From positions 205,464-269,463 of the forward strand of contig NZ_VJZR01000002.1 of the NCBI RefSeq assembly GCF_007097365.1: a stretch of 64,000 bases of DNA, read 5' to 3'. The translations under genes were made by a program, and so were the position numbers. Below are positions 8,770 to 18,129 of this stretch, in pieces. The notes beneath the pieces were generated by a model, which had not been told where the DNA came from, did not search any database, and saw only the letters and a list, made by a program, of their open reading frames with translations. Within the stretch, counting starts at the first letter, position 1; the number at the start of each line of letters is the position of its first letter. The stretch is from Flavobacterium franklandianum (GTDB lineage Bacteria > Bacteroidota > Bacteroidia > Flavobacteriales > Flavobacteriaceae).

Positions 8770-10797
8770 ATGAAAAAACAAATTTCAATGCTTTTATTGG
8801 GCTTGTTGTTTGCGTTTAATTCCTATTCGCAAGACACATTACAGGCTGTAAAAGTAATTTCTAAAAGCAAAGGCTTGCAAAAATCTTCTAAGATTACTGC
8901 TAATACTACATTGGTAACCAGCAAGGAATTACTCAAAGCTGCTTGTTGTAATCTTGCTGAGAGCTTCGAAACAAATCCCTCCATCGACGTCAATTTTTCG
9001 GATGCACTTACGGGAACCAAACAAATCAAAATGCTGGGATTAACCAGTCCGTATTTGATGATTGCCGAAGAAAACATTCCTTCGGTTCGAGGTGCTTCGC
9101 AAGCGTATGGTTTGTCATTTACGCCAGGAACTTGGATAGAAAGTATTCAAATTACAAAAGGTGCTGGTAGTGTTGTCAATGGATACGAAAGTATTTCAGG
9201 ACAAATCAATACTGAATTAATCAAACCCATAGGCAATATTCCTTTTTTTCTGAATGCTTATGGCTCTACTGATTCTAGGTTTGAATTAAACACTCATTTC
9301 AACGCTAAAATTTCGAATAAATGGTCAAGCGCTTTGTTTGTTCACGGTAATACAAGAATAGCCAAAAATGACATGAATGATGATGGCTTTCTAGACAATC
9401 CATTGGCTAAACAAATCAATATTTTGAATCGTTATCAATATTATAATGCCGAAACTGGCTGGGTGAGTTTTATCAATTTAAGGTATATGAATGACAAGAA
9501 ACAAACTGGCGAAATCGACTTTGACCCCGATGTAGATAGAGGGACAACAAATTTTTGGGGTTCAGAAATCAATACCGAACGCTTTGATGTTTCGTCTAAA
9601 GTAGGCTATGTTTTTAAAGAGATGCCATATCAAAGTATTGGTTTTCAAAATGCTTTTAACAGTCACAATCAGGAATCTTATTTTGGTTTAAATCAATATA
9701 ATATCAAGCAAAGTAGTTTTTATTCGAACTTGATTTTCAATTCGATTATCAGTAATACGATGCACAAATTTGCCACAGGTTTGAACTTTACTTACGATAA
9801 ATACCAAGAATTTGTCCATGTAAATGATTACAGTAGAATCGATAATTCGATTGGTGCTTTTTTTGAATATACGTATGATAATGATTCTAATTTTAGTTTA
9901 ATAGCGGGAGGAAGAGTGGATAATCACAATCGTTTAGGGATATTTATAACACCTCGATTGCACATTCGCTATAATCCTTGGGAGAAAGCAGTTCTTCGTG
10001 TTTCGGCAGGAAGAGGAAAACGAAGTGCAAATATTTTTGCCGAAAATCAACCGCTTTTTGCGAGTGCAAGAACCTTTGATATTTTGGATACTAACGGAAA
10101 AATTTATGGTTTAGATCCAGAAATCGCTTGGAATTACGGTCTGAGTTTTAATCAAAAATTTACAATCTTCGGAAGAAATGCTGATGCTGGTTTCGATTTT
10201 TACAAAACTGATTTCACAAAACAAGTCGTAGTCGATTTATATACTGCGCCAGCAACTCCAGGAATGCATCAGGTTTTGTTTTATAACTTAAACGGAAAAT
10301 CATATGCTAATAGTTTGCAGTTGGACTTTAATTTAGAATTTGTAAAGCATCTTGATTTGCGAACTGCTTACAAATATTATGATATACAAACCGATTATTT
10401 GAGTGGAAGAAGCGAAAGACCTTTGCAAGCCAAACATCGGTTTTTTGCCAATTTAGGATTTGAAACTCATATCGCAGAGAAGGGTAAGCAGTGGAAATTT
10501 GATTTCACCTATAATTGGATGGGCGATCAAAAATTACCTGAAACAGCTTCGAATCCTATAGAGGATAAACTTCCGGAGTATTCGCCTTCGTTTTCTTTGA
10601 TGAATGCACAAATTACTCGAACTTTTTCATCTGTTTTTGAAGTGTATGTTGGTGGAGAAAACATTGGAAATTACAAACAAGAAAAAGCAATTTTGGGCAC
10701 CGAAAATCCTTTTGGTCCCACATTTGATGCTTCAATTGCCTATGCGCCAGTTTTTGGGCAAATGTATTATGCAGGGCTTCGATTTAAAATTAAATAA
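8770..10797 (+). CDS. TonB-dependent outer-membrane receptor
   Basis: The 675-residue protein has a signal peptide (about residues 1-20), a plug domain (about 45-150) with the sequence LMIAEENIPSVRGASQAYG, and a C-terminal beta-barrel ending in a typical aromatic strand (MYYAGLRFKIK). It lacks the N-terminal carboxypeptidase-like domain found in SusC-type receptors. An unusual paired cysteine (KAACCNLAESFETNP) lies at the start of the plug. It sits between the HYC_CC_PP gene and an HMA metal-binding protein. Import of a metal or metal chelate is therefore more likely than of a glycan. Energy would come from TonB-ExbB-ExbD, candidates for which are encoded at 48.9-51.3 kb. Confidence 0.85.
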   Translation: MKKQISMLLLGLLFAFNSYSQDTLQAVKVISKSKGLQKSSKITANTTLVTSKELLKAACCNLAESFETNPSIDVNFSDALTGTKQIKMLGLTSPYLMIAEENIPSVRGASQAYGLSFTPGTWIESIQITKGAGSVVNGYESISGQINTELIKPIGNIPFFLNAYGSTDSRFELNTHFNAKISNKWSSALFVHGNTRIAKNDMNDDGFLDNPLAKQINILNRYQYYNAETGWVSFINLRYMNDKKQTGEIDFDPDVDRGTTNFWGSEINTERFDVSSKVGYVFKEMPYQSIGFQNAFNSHNQESYFGLNQYNIKQSSFYSNLIFNSIISNTMHKFATGLNFTYDKYQEFVHVNDYSRIDNSIGAFFEYTYDNDSNFSLIAGGRVDNHNRLGIFITPRLHIRYNPWEKAVLRVSAGRGKRSANIFAENQPLFASARTFDILDTNGKIYGLDPEIAWNYGLSFNQKFTIFGRNADAGFDFYKTDFTKQVVVDLYTAPATPGMHQVLFYNLNGKSYANSLQLDFNLEFVKHLDLRTAYKYYDIQTDYLSGRSERPLQAKHRFFANLGFETHIAEKGKQWKFDFTYNWMGDQKLPETASNPIEDKLPEYSPSFSLMNAQITRTFSSVFEVYVGGENIGNYKQEKAILGTENPFGPTFDASIAYAPVFGQMYYAGLRFKIK

Positions 10798-10849
10798 AAA
10801 CAATGTCAATGGCAAATATCAATTTCAATAACAATAAAAAAATTAAATT

Positions 10850-11251
10850 ATGAAATCAACGATTCACGAACACCAAAAAAACAATTTTAAAATTGTGAGT
10901 AAAAATCTATTTTTAGGAATGATGTTAATAGTAGTAACACTTTCTGTACAAGCACAAGATAAAAAGAATAAAAATGCAAAATATACAATAGCTGTAAATG
11001 GTAATTGTGAACAATGTCAAAGACGAATTCAAAAAGCGGCTTTTTCTGTCACTGGAGTGAAAATGGCAAGTTGGAGTATTGAAACTCATAAATTAGACAT
11101 TACTCTAAATGAAGAAAAAACTTCAATTACTGAGGTAAAAAAAGCTGTTGCAAAAGTAGGTCATGATACAGAAGGGGAAAAGGCTACCCAAGAAGATTAC
11201 GACAATCTTCATGGCTGCTGCAAATACGATAGGGAAGAATCTAATAAGTAA
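10850..11251 (+). CDS. Secreted heavy-metal-associated (HMA) domain protein
   Basis: The 133-residue protein has an N-terminal signal or anchor segment (about residues 20-36, ending LSVQAQ) and a ferredoxin-like HMA domain. Its metal-binding loop is GNCEQCQRRI at residues 51-60, with C53 and C56. The fold continues through SVTGVKMASWSIETHKLDI. A second cysteine pair occurs near the C-terminus in HGCCKYD. HMA domains bind Cu(I), Zn(II) or Cd(II). Unlike cytoplasmic CopZ, this one appears exported. It lies 52 bases after the TonB-dependent receptor and is probably the third gene of the metal operon. Confidence 0.8.
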   Translation: MKSTIHEHQKNNFKIVSKNLFLGMMLIVVTLSVQAQDKKNKNAKYTIAVNGNCEQCQRRIQKAAFSVTGVKMASWSIETHKLDITLNEEKTSITEVKKAVAKVGHDTEGEKATQEDYDNLHGCCKYDREESNK

Positions 11252-11414
11252 TTTTTGAACAGCTCAAAAGACCTTTTCGATTTATATATGAAACTTTTCA
11301 AATCAAGAGGGTTTTATTAATTATTTATTAAAAAAACGCAAATCCATTGTCTAGATAGTGCTGTTTTGCTAAATTATAATTACTTTCACGACCGAGAATT
11401 TTTAAAACATTTTT

Positions 11415-12089
11415 ATGAATAATTTTGATTGGAAACAACTGATAAATCCTGAGTTTTATATATTGATGGAGTTTGGAGGGGTAGAAATTGGTTTGTTTGT
11501 TATCCTTTTTATAATTTTTGCCGAAACAGGATTGTTTGCAGGTTTTTTTCTACCTGGAGACAGTTTATTGTTCTTGGCAGGGATTTACAGCGAATTATTG
11601 ACTCGTCAAATATCAGTGGGTAATGATTTTGCAAATGTAGTATTGCTATCTGCTTTAGTTTCTGTTGCAGGAATTTTTGGTAATATGGTGGGCTATTGGT
11701 TTGGAGTAAAAGGCGGGACATACCTCTATAAAAAAGAAGATACTTTTTGGTTTAAGGAAAAATATCTTTTGCAGGCTAGGGATTTTTTCGATAAATATGG
11801 TGGGAAAGCGATTATTTTCGCAAGATTTTTGCCCATTTTTAGAACCTTTGCACCAATAGTTGCTGGGATTGCATCTATGGACAAAAAGAAGTTTATGTTC
11901 AATAATATTTTGGGTTCAGTTCTATGGTCTTTTAGTATGATTTTTGCGGGTCATTATTTATCGGCTTTGTTTTTGGATAAATTCGGTATTGATTTAAAAA
12001 AACATATAGAATTAATCGTCATAGGAATTGTTCTCGTAACAACCATCCCGGTTTTATGGAAGTTGTTGAAAAAAAGAGTTCATATTTAA
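11415..12089 (+). CDS. DedA family membrane protein
   Basis: The 224-residue integral membrane protein shows the DedA/SNARE-associated (VTT) features. These are an N-terminal re-entrant region with FAETGLFAGFFLPGDSLLF, and the motif FARFLPIFRTFAPIVAGIASM with its conserved arginines, then two C-terminal helices. DedA proteins are linked to proton-motive-force upkeep and to transbilayer movement of undecaprenyl phosphate or phospholipids. The gene is monocistronic; a hairpin terminator shared with the convergent groEL gene follows. Confidence 0.9.
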   Translation: MNNFDWKQLINPEFYILMEFGGVEIGLFVILFIIFAETGLFAGFFLPGDSLLFLAGIYSELLTRQISVGNDFANVVLLSALVSVAGIFGNMVGYWFGVKGGTYLYKKEDTFWFKEKYLLQARDFFDKYGGKAIIFARFLPIFRTFAPIVAGIASMDKKKFMFNNILGSVLWSFSMIFAGHYLSALFLDKFGIDLKKHIELIVIGIVLVTTIPVLWKLLKKRVHI

Positions 12090-12103
12090 AATATCTTTTC
12101 ACA

Positions 12104-12137
12104 AAAAAATCCGAAGCTTTAAAACTTCGGATTTTTT
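12104..12137. terminator. Bidirectional terminator between dedA-type gene and groEL
   Basis: A perfect stem of about 13 bp (AAAAAATCCGAAG, then CTTCGGATTTTTT) with an 8-base loop ends in T runs on both strands. It lies between two convergent genes. Confidence 0.85.
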
Positions 12138-12147
12138 ATTAAATTTT

Positions 12148-12175
12148 ACTTCGTACTTCGTATGTCGTACTTCAA
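12148..12175. repeat. Heptad array touching the groEL stop codon
   Basis: Four in-register 7-mers (ACTTCGT, ACTTCGT, ATGTCGT, ACTTCAA) end one base before the groEL stop codon (TTA on the plus strand at 12177). See the other heptad arrays at 15451, 36341 and 56761. Confidence 0.7.
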
Positions 12176-12176
12176 A

Positions 12177-13817
<1,641 letters not shown>

Positions 13818-13838
13818 TTAATTGTCTTAATACTTTAA

Positions 13839-14114
13839 TTATACAATCGCAAGAATATCATCCTCGCGCATTATCAAATAGTCTTTTCCTTCTAATTTTA
13901 ATTCTGTTCCAGCATATTTTCCGTAAAGGACAGAATCGCCAATTTTCACAGTCATTTCGTGGTCTTTTGTGCCTTTACCAACAGCAACAACGGTTCCTTT
14001 TTGTGGTTTTTCTTTTGCAGTATCTGGAATGAAAATTCCTGAGGCAGTTTTTGTTTCAGCAGCTACAGGTTCGATAAGAACACGGTCTGAAAGCGGTTTA
14101 ATATTTAACGCCAT
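13839..14114 (-). CDS. groS: Co-chaperonin GroES
   Basis: The 91-residue protein is the heptameric lid of GroEL. It shows the N-terminal core [20 protein letters not shown] and the mobile-loop region. [20 protein letters not shown] and the C-terminal [12 protein letters not shown] are also typical. It is the first gene of the groES-groEL operon, separated from the upstream secG gene by an intrinsic terminator. Confidence 0.97.
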   Translation of the reverse strand: MALNIKPLSDRVLIEPVAAETKTASGIFIPDTAKEKPQKGTVVAVGKGTKDHEMTVKIGDSVLYGKYAGTELKLEGKDYLIMREDDILAIV

Positions 14115-14204
14115 AATGATAAAATAAATGTTATTATTAATTTAATGATAATTGGATTTCAGAAATTATGCCAATAAAGAAAAACTGACATTTTTTCTTA
14201 AAAA

Positions 14205-14232
14205 AAATGCCAGCTTTGACAGGCTGGCATTT
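14205..14232 (-). terminator. Intrinsic terminator after secG
   Basis: A perfect 10-bp stem (AAATGCCAGC / GCTGGCATTT) with an 8-base loop is followed on the minus strand by a run of T. It separates the secG transcript from groES. Confidence 0.85.
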
Positions 14233-14256
14233 AGTATATTTTGTATGTACTACTTA

Positions 14257-14592
14257 TTATTTTGCTGGCTCAGTCGCAGGAGCAGGTGTCATTGGGGCAG
14301 GAGTTGCCGCTTTTGGCGTAACAGTTTCTGTTTTGTCAATGATTTTTGAATCAGTTCCTAATGAACCGCCAAAACTTAAACTAGAAAGTAATATCAATAA
14401 AATTAATATTCCGCCTAATGTCCAAGTACTTTTGTCTAAAAAGTCAGTAGTTTTTTGTACACCACCAATTTGTGTTGACCCGCCTAATGAAGAAGAAAGC
14501 CCACCACCTTTAGGGTTTTGAACCATTATTACTACTACAAGTAGGAAGCAAACTATTGTTATTAACACTAAAAAAATCGAAAATGTGCTCAT
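14257..14592 (-). CDS. secG: Preprotein translocase subunit SecG
   Basis: The 111-residue inner-membrane protein has two helices (about residues 3-24 and 58-78) separated by the conserved SecG loop VQNPKGGGLSSSLGGSTQIGG. A Pro/Ala/Thr-rich C-terminal tail follows. SecG helps the SecYE channel and SecA move preproteins. It starts 3 bases after the upstream TPR gene and ends a minus-strand operon at an intrinsic terminator. Confidence 0.95.
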   Translation of the reverse strand: MSTFSIFLVLITIVCFLLVVVIMVQNPKGGGLSSSLGGSTQIGGVQKTTDFLDKSTWTLGGILILLILLSSLSFGGSLGTDSKIIDKTETVTPKAATPAPMTPAPATEPAK

Positions 14593-14595
14593 TGT

Positions 14596-15447
14596 TTAAT
14601 TATTATTTTGTTGTAAAATCTTAATATCCGAGATTCGGTCTGCAAAGAAACTACTTTTTTCTGGATATTTCAAAATTAATATCTCATAAGCTTGTATAGC
14701 GCGTTGATATTTTTTTTGCTCCAAATAAACCCTTGCTAAAGTCTCAGTCATTAAATAAGAATTATCTGATTTATTTTGATCAATTTGAATTACAGAGTCT
14801 AAACTTTGTTTTATTGGAGGAATCTTCGGGCTGGCTTCAATAAACTTATCAATCAACTCGGCTTTTTTCTTTTTTTCTTCTTCTAATGGAGCTGTTTTAG
14901 AAAGCGCTATTATTTCTTTTTCTCTAACGATAGGTTGTGTTCTGGCGAGTTGAAGCCATTCTTGAAAGGAATGTTTTTCCTCTTTAGAAAACCCTATAGG
15001 CTTTCCAATTTCCAGATTTTCTTCTGCCAATTTTGTCGTTGATTCTTCTTTAACTGCCGAAGCGCCTTTTATAGTAGTAAGAATAGATTGTTCTAATGTA
15101 TTTATTTTGGGCTCTAGACTAATTTCGGGCTTAATTAATTCATAATGGGTTACACTGATGTCATGAAGTTCGAGTATTTTTTTGTCGTAAAAACCTTTTT
15201 GTATGGCCACAAAAGTATCAGATGTGATAAAATCGAACAAAACAGTTCTGTCGGTGGTGTGCGAAGCAGCAACTTTCAGAGCATAATTGTATCTGAAACT
15301 ATTTTCATTAAAAAGTCCTTTCAATCGCAACGCTCTAGCACTTTGAAAATACGGAAATTCATCCAGCACTCTACCCAAAGCATCTGTTTGCTTCTCGTTG
15401 ACAGCATCGGGTTTGTTAATTAAATAAGTATAATCGGTTACGTTCAT
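14596..15447 (-). CDS. Conserved TPR-repeat protein of unknown function
   Basis: The 283-residue protein has no signal peptide. The N-terminal region (about 1-110) resembles a conserved Flavobacteriia domain (NVTDYTYLINKPDAVNEKQT...). The middle is charged and probably disordered. The C-terminus (about 230-275) holds at least one tetratricopeptide repeat, LARVYLEQKKYQRAIQAYEI. TPRs bind proteins, but the partner is unknown. It lies between lptE and secG, so a role near the envelope-export machinery is only a neighbourhood guess. A heptad repeat array directly precedes its ATG. Confidence 0.75.
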   Translation of the reverse strand: MNVTDYTYLINKPDAVNEKQTDALGRVLDEFPYFQSARALRLKGLFNENSFRYNYALKVAASHTTDRTVLFDFITSDTFVAIQKGFYDKKILELHDISVTHYELIKPEISLEPKINTLEQSILTTIKGASAVKEESTTKLAEENLEIGKPIGFSKEEKHSFQEWLQLARTQPIVREKEIIALSKTAPLEEEKKKKAELIDKFIEASPKIPPIKQSLDSVIQIDQNKSDNSYLMTETLARVYLEQKKYQRAIQAYEILILKYPEKSSFFADRISDIKILQQNNN

Positions 15448-15450
15448 TTT

Positions 15451-15506
15451 CAGATTTTAGATTTCAGATTTCAGATTTCAGATTTCAGTTTCCAGTTGCT
15501 AGCTGA
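15451..15506. repeat. Heptad array (CAGATTT) directly upstream of the TPR gene start
   Basis: Seven to eight in-register 7-mers (CAGATTT, TAGATTT, CAGATTT three times, CAGTTTC, CAGTTGC, TAGCTGA) run from 15451 to 15506. In gene orientation they read (CTGAAAT)n and end three bases before the ATG of the TPR gene. They form the whole visible leader. Confidence 0.85.
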
Positions 15507-15529
15507 AATCTGCTATCTGTAAACTGTGT

Positions 15530-16033
15530 TTACCATTTAGCCAAAGATTCGTTGAATATGTCTTGTGTGATTCTTTCGAAAATAATTTTTACAGCGGCAT
15601 CTAAATCAGTTCCGCTAAGTTGCTTATCTGCTCTATAATCGTAAAAAAAATCGAATGTTTTATCAAAATCATCGGCTTCTTTATTTTTATTGGTAAATTG
15701 AACTTTTACTCTAATAGTCAATCTATTTTGAGCCGCTTGAATATCGGCAGTGGCCATCATAGGTGTAATTCTGTAATCTGTTATTTCACCTTCATAAGTT
15801 AAATCACCTCCATTTTTCACCAAATTCAAATTGGTTTGATTTTGGATAAGATCCTGCAAAGTCAATGTAAAAGTTCGGTCAATTCCAGGTTGTACTAACT
15901 CGGCATTATTTTGGAAAAAATTTACTTGAAATGTGTTAGCATCAATTTTTCCAGTTCCTGTGAAGTTGTAAACATTGCAACTGTTTATTGAAAATAGTAT
16001 AATTAGAAATAAAAAAGGATATGTTTTTTTCAT
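15530..16033 (-). CDS. lptE: LPS-assembly lipoprotein LptE
   Basis: The 167-residue lipoprotein has a signal peptide with a lipobox (FSINSC, Cys near residue 19). The LptE fold follows, with TFTLTLQDLIQNQTNL and a C-terminal helix ending IFERITQDIFNESLAKW. LptE plugs the LptD barrel in the outer membrane and helps place lipopolysaccharide on the cell surface. The start at 16033 (MKKTYPF) was chosen because it begins the signal peptide; an upstream in-frame start at 16054 would add seven residues. It is in the same orientation as the sigma-54-type activator before it and the TPR gene after it. Confidence 0.85.
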   Translation of the reverse strand: MKKTYPFLFLIILFSINSCNVYNFTGTGKIDANTFQVNFFQNNAELVQPGIDRTFTLTLQDLIQNQTNLNLVKNGGDLTYEGEITDYRITPMMATADIQAAQNRLTIRVKVQFTNKNKEADDFDKTFDFFYDYRADKQLSGTDLDAAVKIIFERITQDIFNESLAKW

Positions 16034-16113
16034 AAGATGTTTAGTCAATTCCAATTTTTGAAAGGTGAACTCTATTTTTTTTCAAATATACTAATTTGGA
16101 ATTTGGAATTTAT

Positions 16114-17382
16114 TTATAGGTCAAATTGTTTTATTTTTCGATACAAAGTTCTTTCGGAAATTCCCAATTCATCAGCGGCGGCTTTTCGTTTTCCTTTGTT
16201 TTTTTCTAATGATTTTTTAATCATTTCGATTTCTCTTTGTTCTAATTTCAGAATTTCTTCTTCCTCTACAGTTTCGGCAAATTGAAACTCATCATCGTTT
16301 TCTACGAAATTTATATTTTCATTTTGATTCGAAAATTCAGGTGAAAAAACAGCATTACTTGGTTCTTCTTCAAACGAAATTTCGCTTTCGGATTCTTTTG
16401 AGCCGTATATTTTTTGAATTAAATTCGTGTTGATATCTTGCACTTTTGCAGAACCGTTTTTCATTAATTCCAAAGTCAATTTTTTCAAATCATGCAAATC
16501 ACCTTTCATATCAAAAAGCACTTTGTAAAGAATATCCCTTTCGGTCGAAAAATCATTTTCGGCTTTTTTATCCTTGATTACCGAAGGTAAATTACTCGCT
16601 TCCGAAGGCAAATAGGATTGCAAAGTTGTTGCTGTAATATCGCGATTGGTTTCTAAAACTGAAATTTGTTCGGCTACATTTCGCAATTGACGAATATTTC
16701 CGCTCCAGCGAAATTTTTGCAATAATTGCACCGCGTTATCCTCTAATTTTATGGGAGGCATTTTGTATTTATGGGCAAAATCGGCCGCAAATTTTCGAAA
16801 CAATAAATGAATGTCATCTTTTCGGTCACGCAATGGCGGTAAAGTAATATCCACAGTGCTCAATCTATAGTACAAATCTTCTCGGAATTTCCCTTTTTCG
16901 ATGGCATCAAATAAGTTGACATTGGTGGCAGCTACAATTCGCACATCGGTTTTTTGAACTTGTGATGAACCTACTTTTAAAAACTCACCATTTTCTAGAA
17001 TTCTCAATAATCGAACTTGGGTTGTCAACGGCAATTCACCCACTTCGTCTAAGAAAATAGTTCCGCCGCTAGCGACTTCAAAATAACCTTCACGAGTAGA
17101 AGTTGCTCCTGTAAAAGAGCCTTTTTCGTGACCAAAAAGTTCACTGTCAATAGTTCCTTCGGGAATTGCGCCACAGTTTACAGCAATATATTTTCCGTGT
17201 TTTCTGTGCGAAAGCGAATGAATAATTTTTGGAATACTTTCTTTTCCAACACCACTTTCACCAACGACCAATACCGAAATATCAGTAGGAGCTACCTGAA
17301 TGGCTTTTTCTATCGCGCGATTGAGTTTCGGGTCGTTCCCGATAATCTCGAATCGTTGTTTTATTGATTGAACTGTTTCCAT
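16114..17382 (-). CDS. Sigma-54-dependent Fis-family activator without sensory domain
   Basis: The 422-residue AAA+ protein contains Walker A GESGVGKE (residues 41-48), the sigma-54 contact loop GSFTGA (88-93, a variant of GAFTGA) and Walker B GGTIFLDEVGEL (about 106-117). The arginine-finger region is PPLRDRKDD, and the C-terminal Fis-type helix-turn-helix (about 390-420) contains AADELGISERTLYRKI. There is no receiver, GAF or PAS domain, so activity may be set by expression or a partner. It should open RNA polymerase-sigma54 promoters. It heads the minus-strand group with lptE, the TPR gene and secG. Confidence 0.9.
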   Translation of the reverse strand: METVQSIKQRFEIIGNDPKLNRAIEKAIQVAPTDISVLVVGESGVGKESIPKIIHSLSHRKHGKYIAVNCGAIPEGTIDSELFGHEKGSFTGATSTREGYFEVASGGTIFLDEVGELPLTTQVRLLRILENGEFLKVGSSQVQKTDVRIVAATNVNLFDAIEKGKFREDLYYRLSTVDITLPPLRDRKDDIHLLFRKFAADFAHKYKMPPIKLEDNAVQLLQKFRWSGNIRQLRNVAEQISVLETNRDITATTLQSYLPSEASNLPSVIKDKKAENDFSTERDILYKVLFDMKGDLHDLKKLTLELMKNGSAKVQDINTNLIQKIYGSKESESEISFEEEPSNAVFSPEFSNQNENINFVENDDEFQFAETVEEEEILKLEQREIEMIKKSLEKNKGKRKAAADELGISERTLYRKIKQFDL

Positions 17383-17390
17383 ATTTTTTT

Positions 17391-17422
17391 GTTTAAAGGT
17401 TTAATTGTTTAAAGGTTTAAAG
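17391..17422. repeat. Octad array (GTTTAAAG) just upstream of the activator start
   Basis: Four in-register 8-mers (GTTTAAAG, GTTTAATT, GTTTAAAG, GTTTAAAG) lie 8 bases from the ATG of the sigma-54-type activator. A looser TTTAAACTAT-type array follows at about 17450-17480. Confidence 0.75.
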
Positions 17423-17480
17423 TTGTTTGGGTAGAATCCTATTAAACAATCTTAAACTATTTTAAACTATTTAAACTTTT

Positions 17481-17627
17481 TTAATTCTTGGTTTTTGTCA
17501 ACGTATCTTTTGCTGGTGCTGTTTTTTCTACTTTGTCTTTTGGAAAATAGGTTCTAATGATATAGAAAGTCGAACCAAATCCAATAATGAAAGTAAGTAT
17601 GGTAATAATTATATTTTTTTTGGTCAT
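17481..17627 (-). CDS. Small single-pass membrane protein (48 aa)
   Basis: This short open frame starts at an ATG (plus-strand CAT at 17625-17627) and ends at TAA (17481-17483). It encodes MTKKN followed by a hydrophobic helix (IIITILTFIIGFGSTFYII) and a Lys-rich soluble tail ending KTKN. The N-terminal positive charge, clean helix and basic tail look like a real small membrane protein. It lies between the sigma-54-type activator and the GxxExxY cassette, on the same strand as both. Function unknown. Confidence 0.6.
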   Translation of the reverse strand: MTKKNIIITILTFIIGFGSTFYIIRTYFPKDKVEKTAPAKDTLTKTKN

Positions 17628-17641
17628 TTTTTTGTTTTTTT

Positions 17642-18121
17642 ACCACAAATTACACAAATTTTCACAAATTTATTTATAGAACTAATCGTTTGTGAGTTAG
17701 TGATTTATTTTGAAAATTAGCAATAATTCCAATTTGAGAACTTGCAAGTTTTATATAATTTAATGTTTGTGCAATATGTTCGTTATTGATTTCTTTGACT
17801 GTTTTTATTTCTAAAATTATCTCATCATAAATAATAAAATCAGCGTAAAATTTATGAGGAAGTATATTTCCTTTGTATTCGATTGAAAATTCTTTTTCTC
17901 TTTCAAACGGAATGTTTTTATTTTTAAATTCAATTTCCAAAGCATCTTTATATACAACTTCCAATAAACCAGGGCCTAAAATCCGATGAACTTCCATACA
18001 AATACCAATTATAATATAATTCTCTTCTTGTTTGTAATATTCCATAAATTTGATACTTGGTTTAATTTGGTAAAACAGTATTTACTAAAATTAATTTGCG
18101 AAAATTTGTGTAATTTGTGGT
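17642..18121. repeat. 480-bp cassette bounded by a perfect 22-bp inverted repeat
   Basis: The left arm (17642-17663, beginning ACCACAAATTACACAAAT) and the right arm (18100-18121, ending ATTTGTGTAATTTGTGGT) are exact reverse complements over 22 bases. Imperfect complementarity (T run against A run) extends outward. The only gene inside is the GxxExxY gene. The right arm ends 8 bases before the miaB stop codon. The arm resembles the solitary palindrome at 57833-57876 (CCACGAATTCACGAATT). Confidence 0.8.
17674..18045 (-). CDS. GxxExxY protein (PD-(D/E)XK nuclease-like fold)
   Basis: The 123-residue protein carries the family signature GPGLLEVVY (G-x-x-E-x-x-Y) near residues 24-32. A nuclease-like core with YADFIIYDEIILEIKT follows, in which D and E-x-K fit the PD-(D/E)XK active-site pattern, then IAQTLNYIKLA. 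The family is common in Bacteroidota and of unknown function. It is usually small and solitary and is often considered related to Holliday-junction-resolvase or restriction-type nucleases. Here the gene is fully enclosed by a 22-bp perfect inverted repeat, which suggests a mobile or formerly mobile unit. Confidence 0.85.
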   Translation of the reverse strand: MEYYKQEENYIIIGICMEVHRILGPGLLEVVYKDALEIEFKNKNIPFEREKEFSIEYKGNILPHKFYADFIIYDEIILEIKTVKEINNEHIAQTLNYIKLASSQIGIIANFQNKSLTHKRLVL

Positions 18122-18129
18122 GAAAAAAA

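Noticed and set aside
14115..14204. CIRCE-type heat-shock operator before groES
   Set aside because: No TTAGCACTC-N9-GAGTGCTAA or close match was found in the region.
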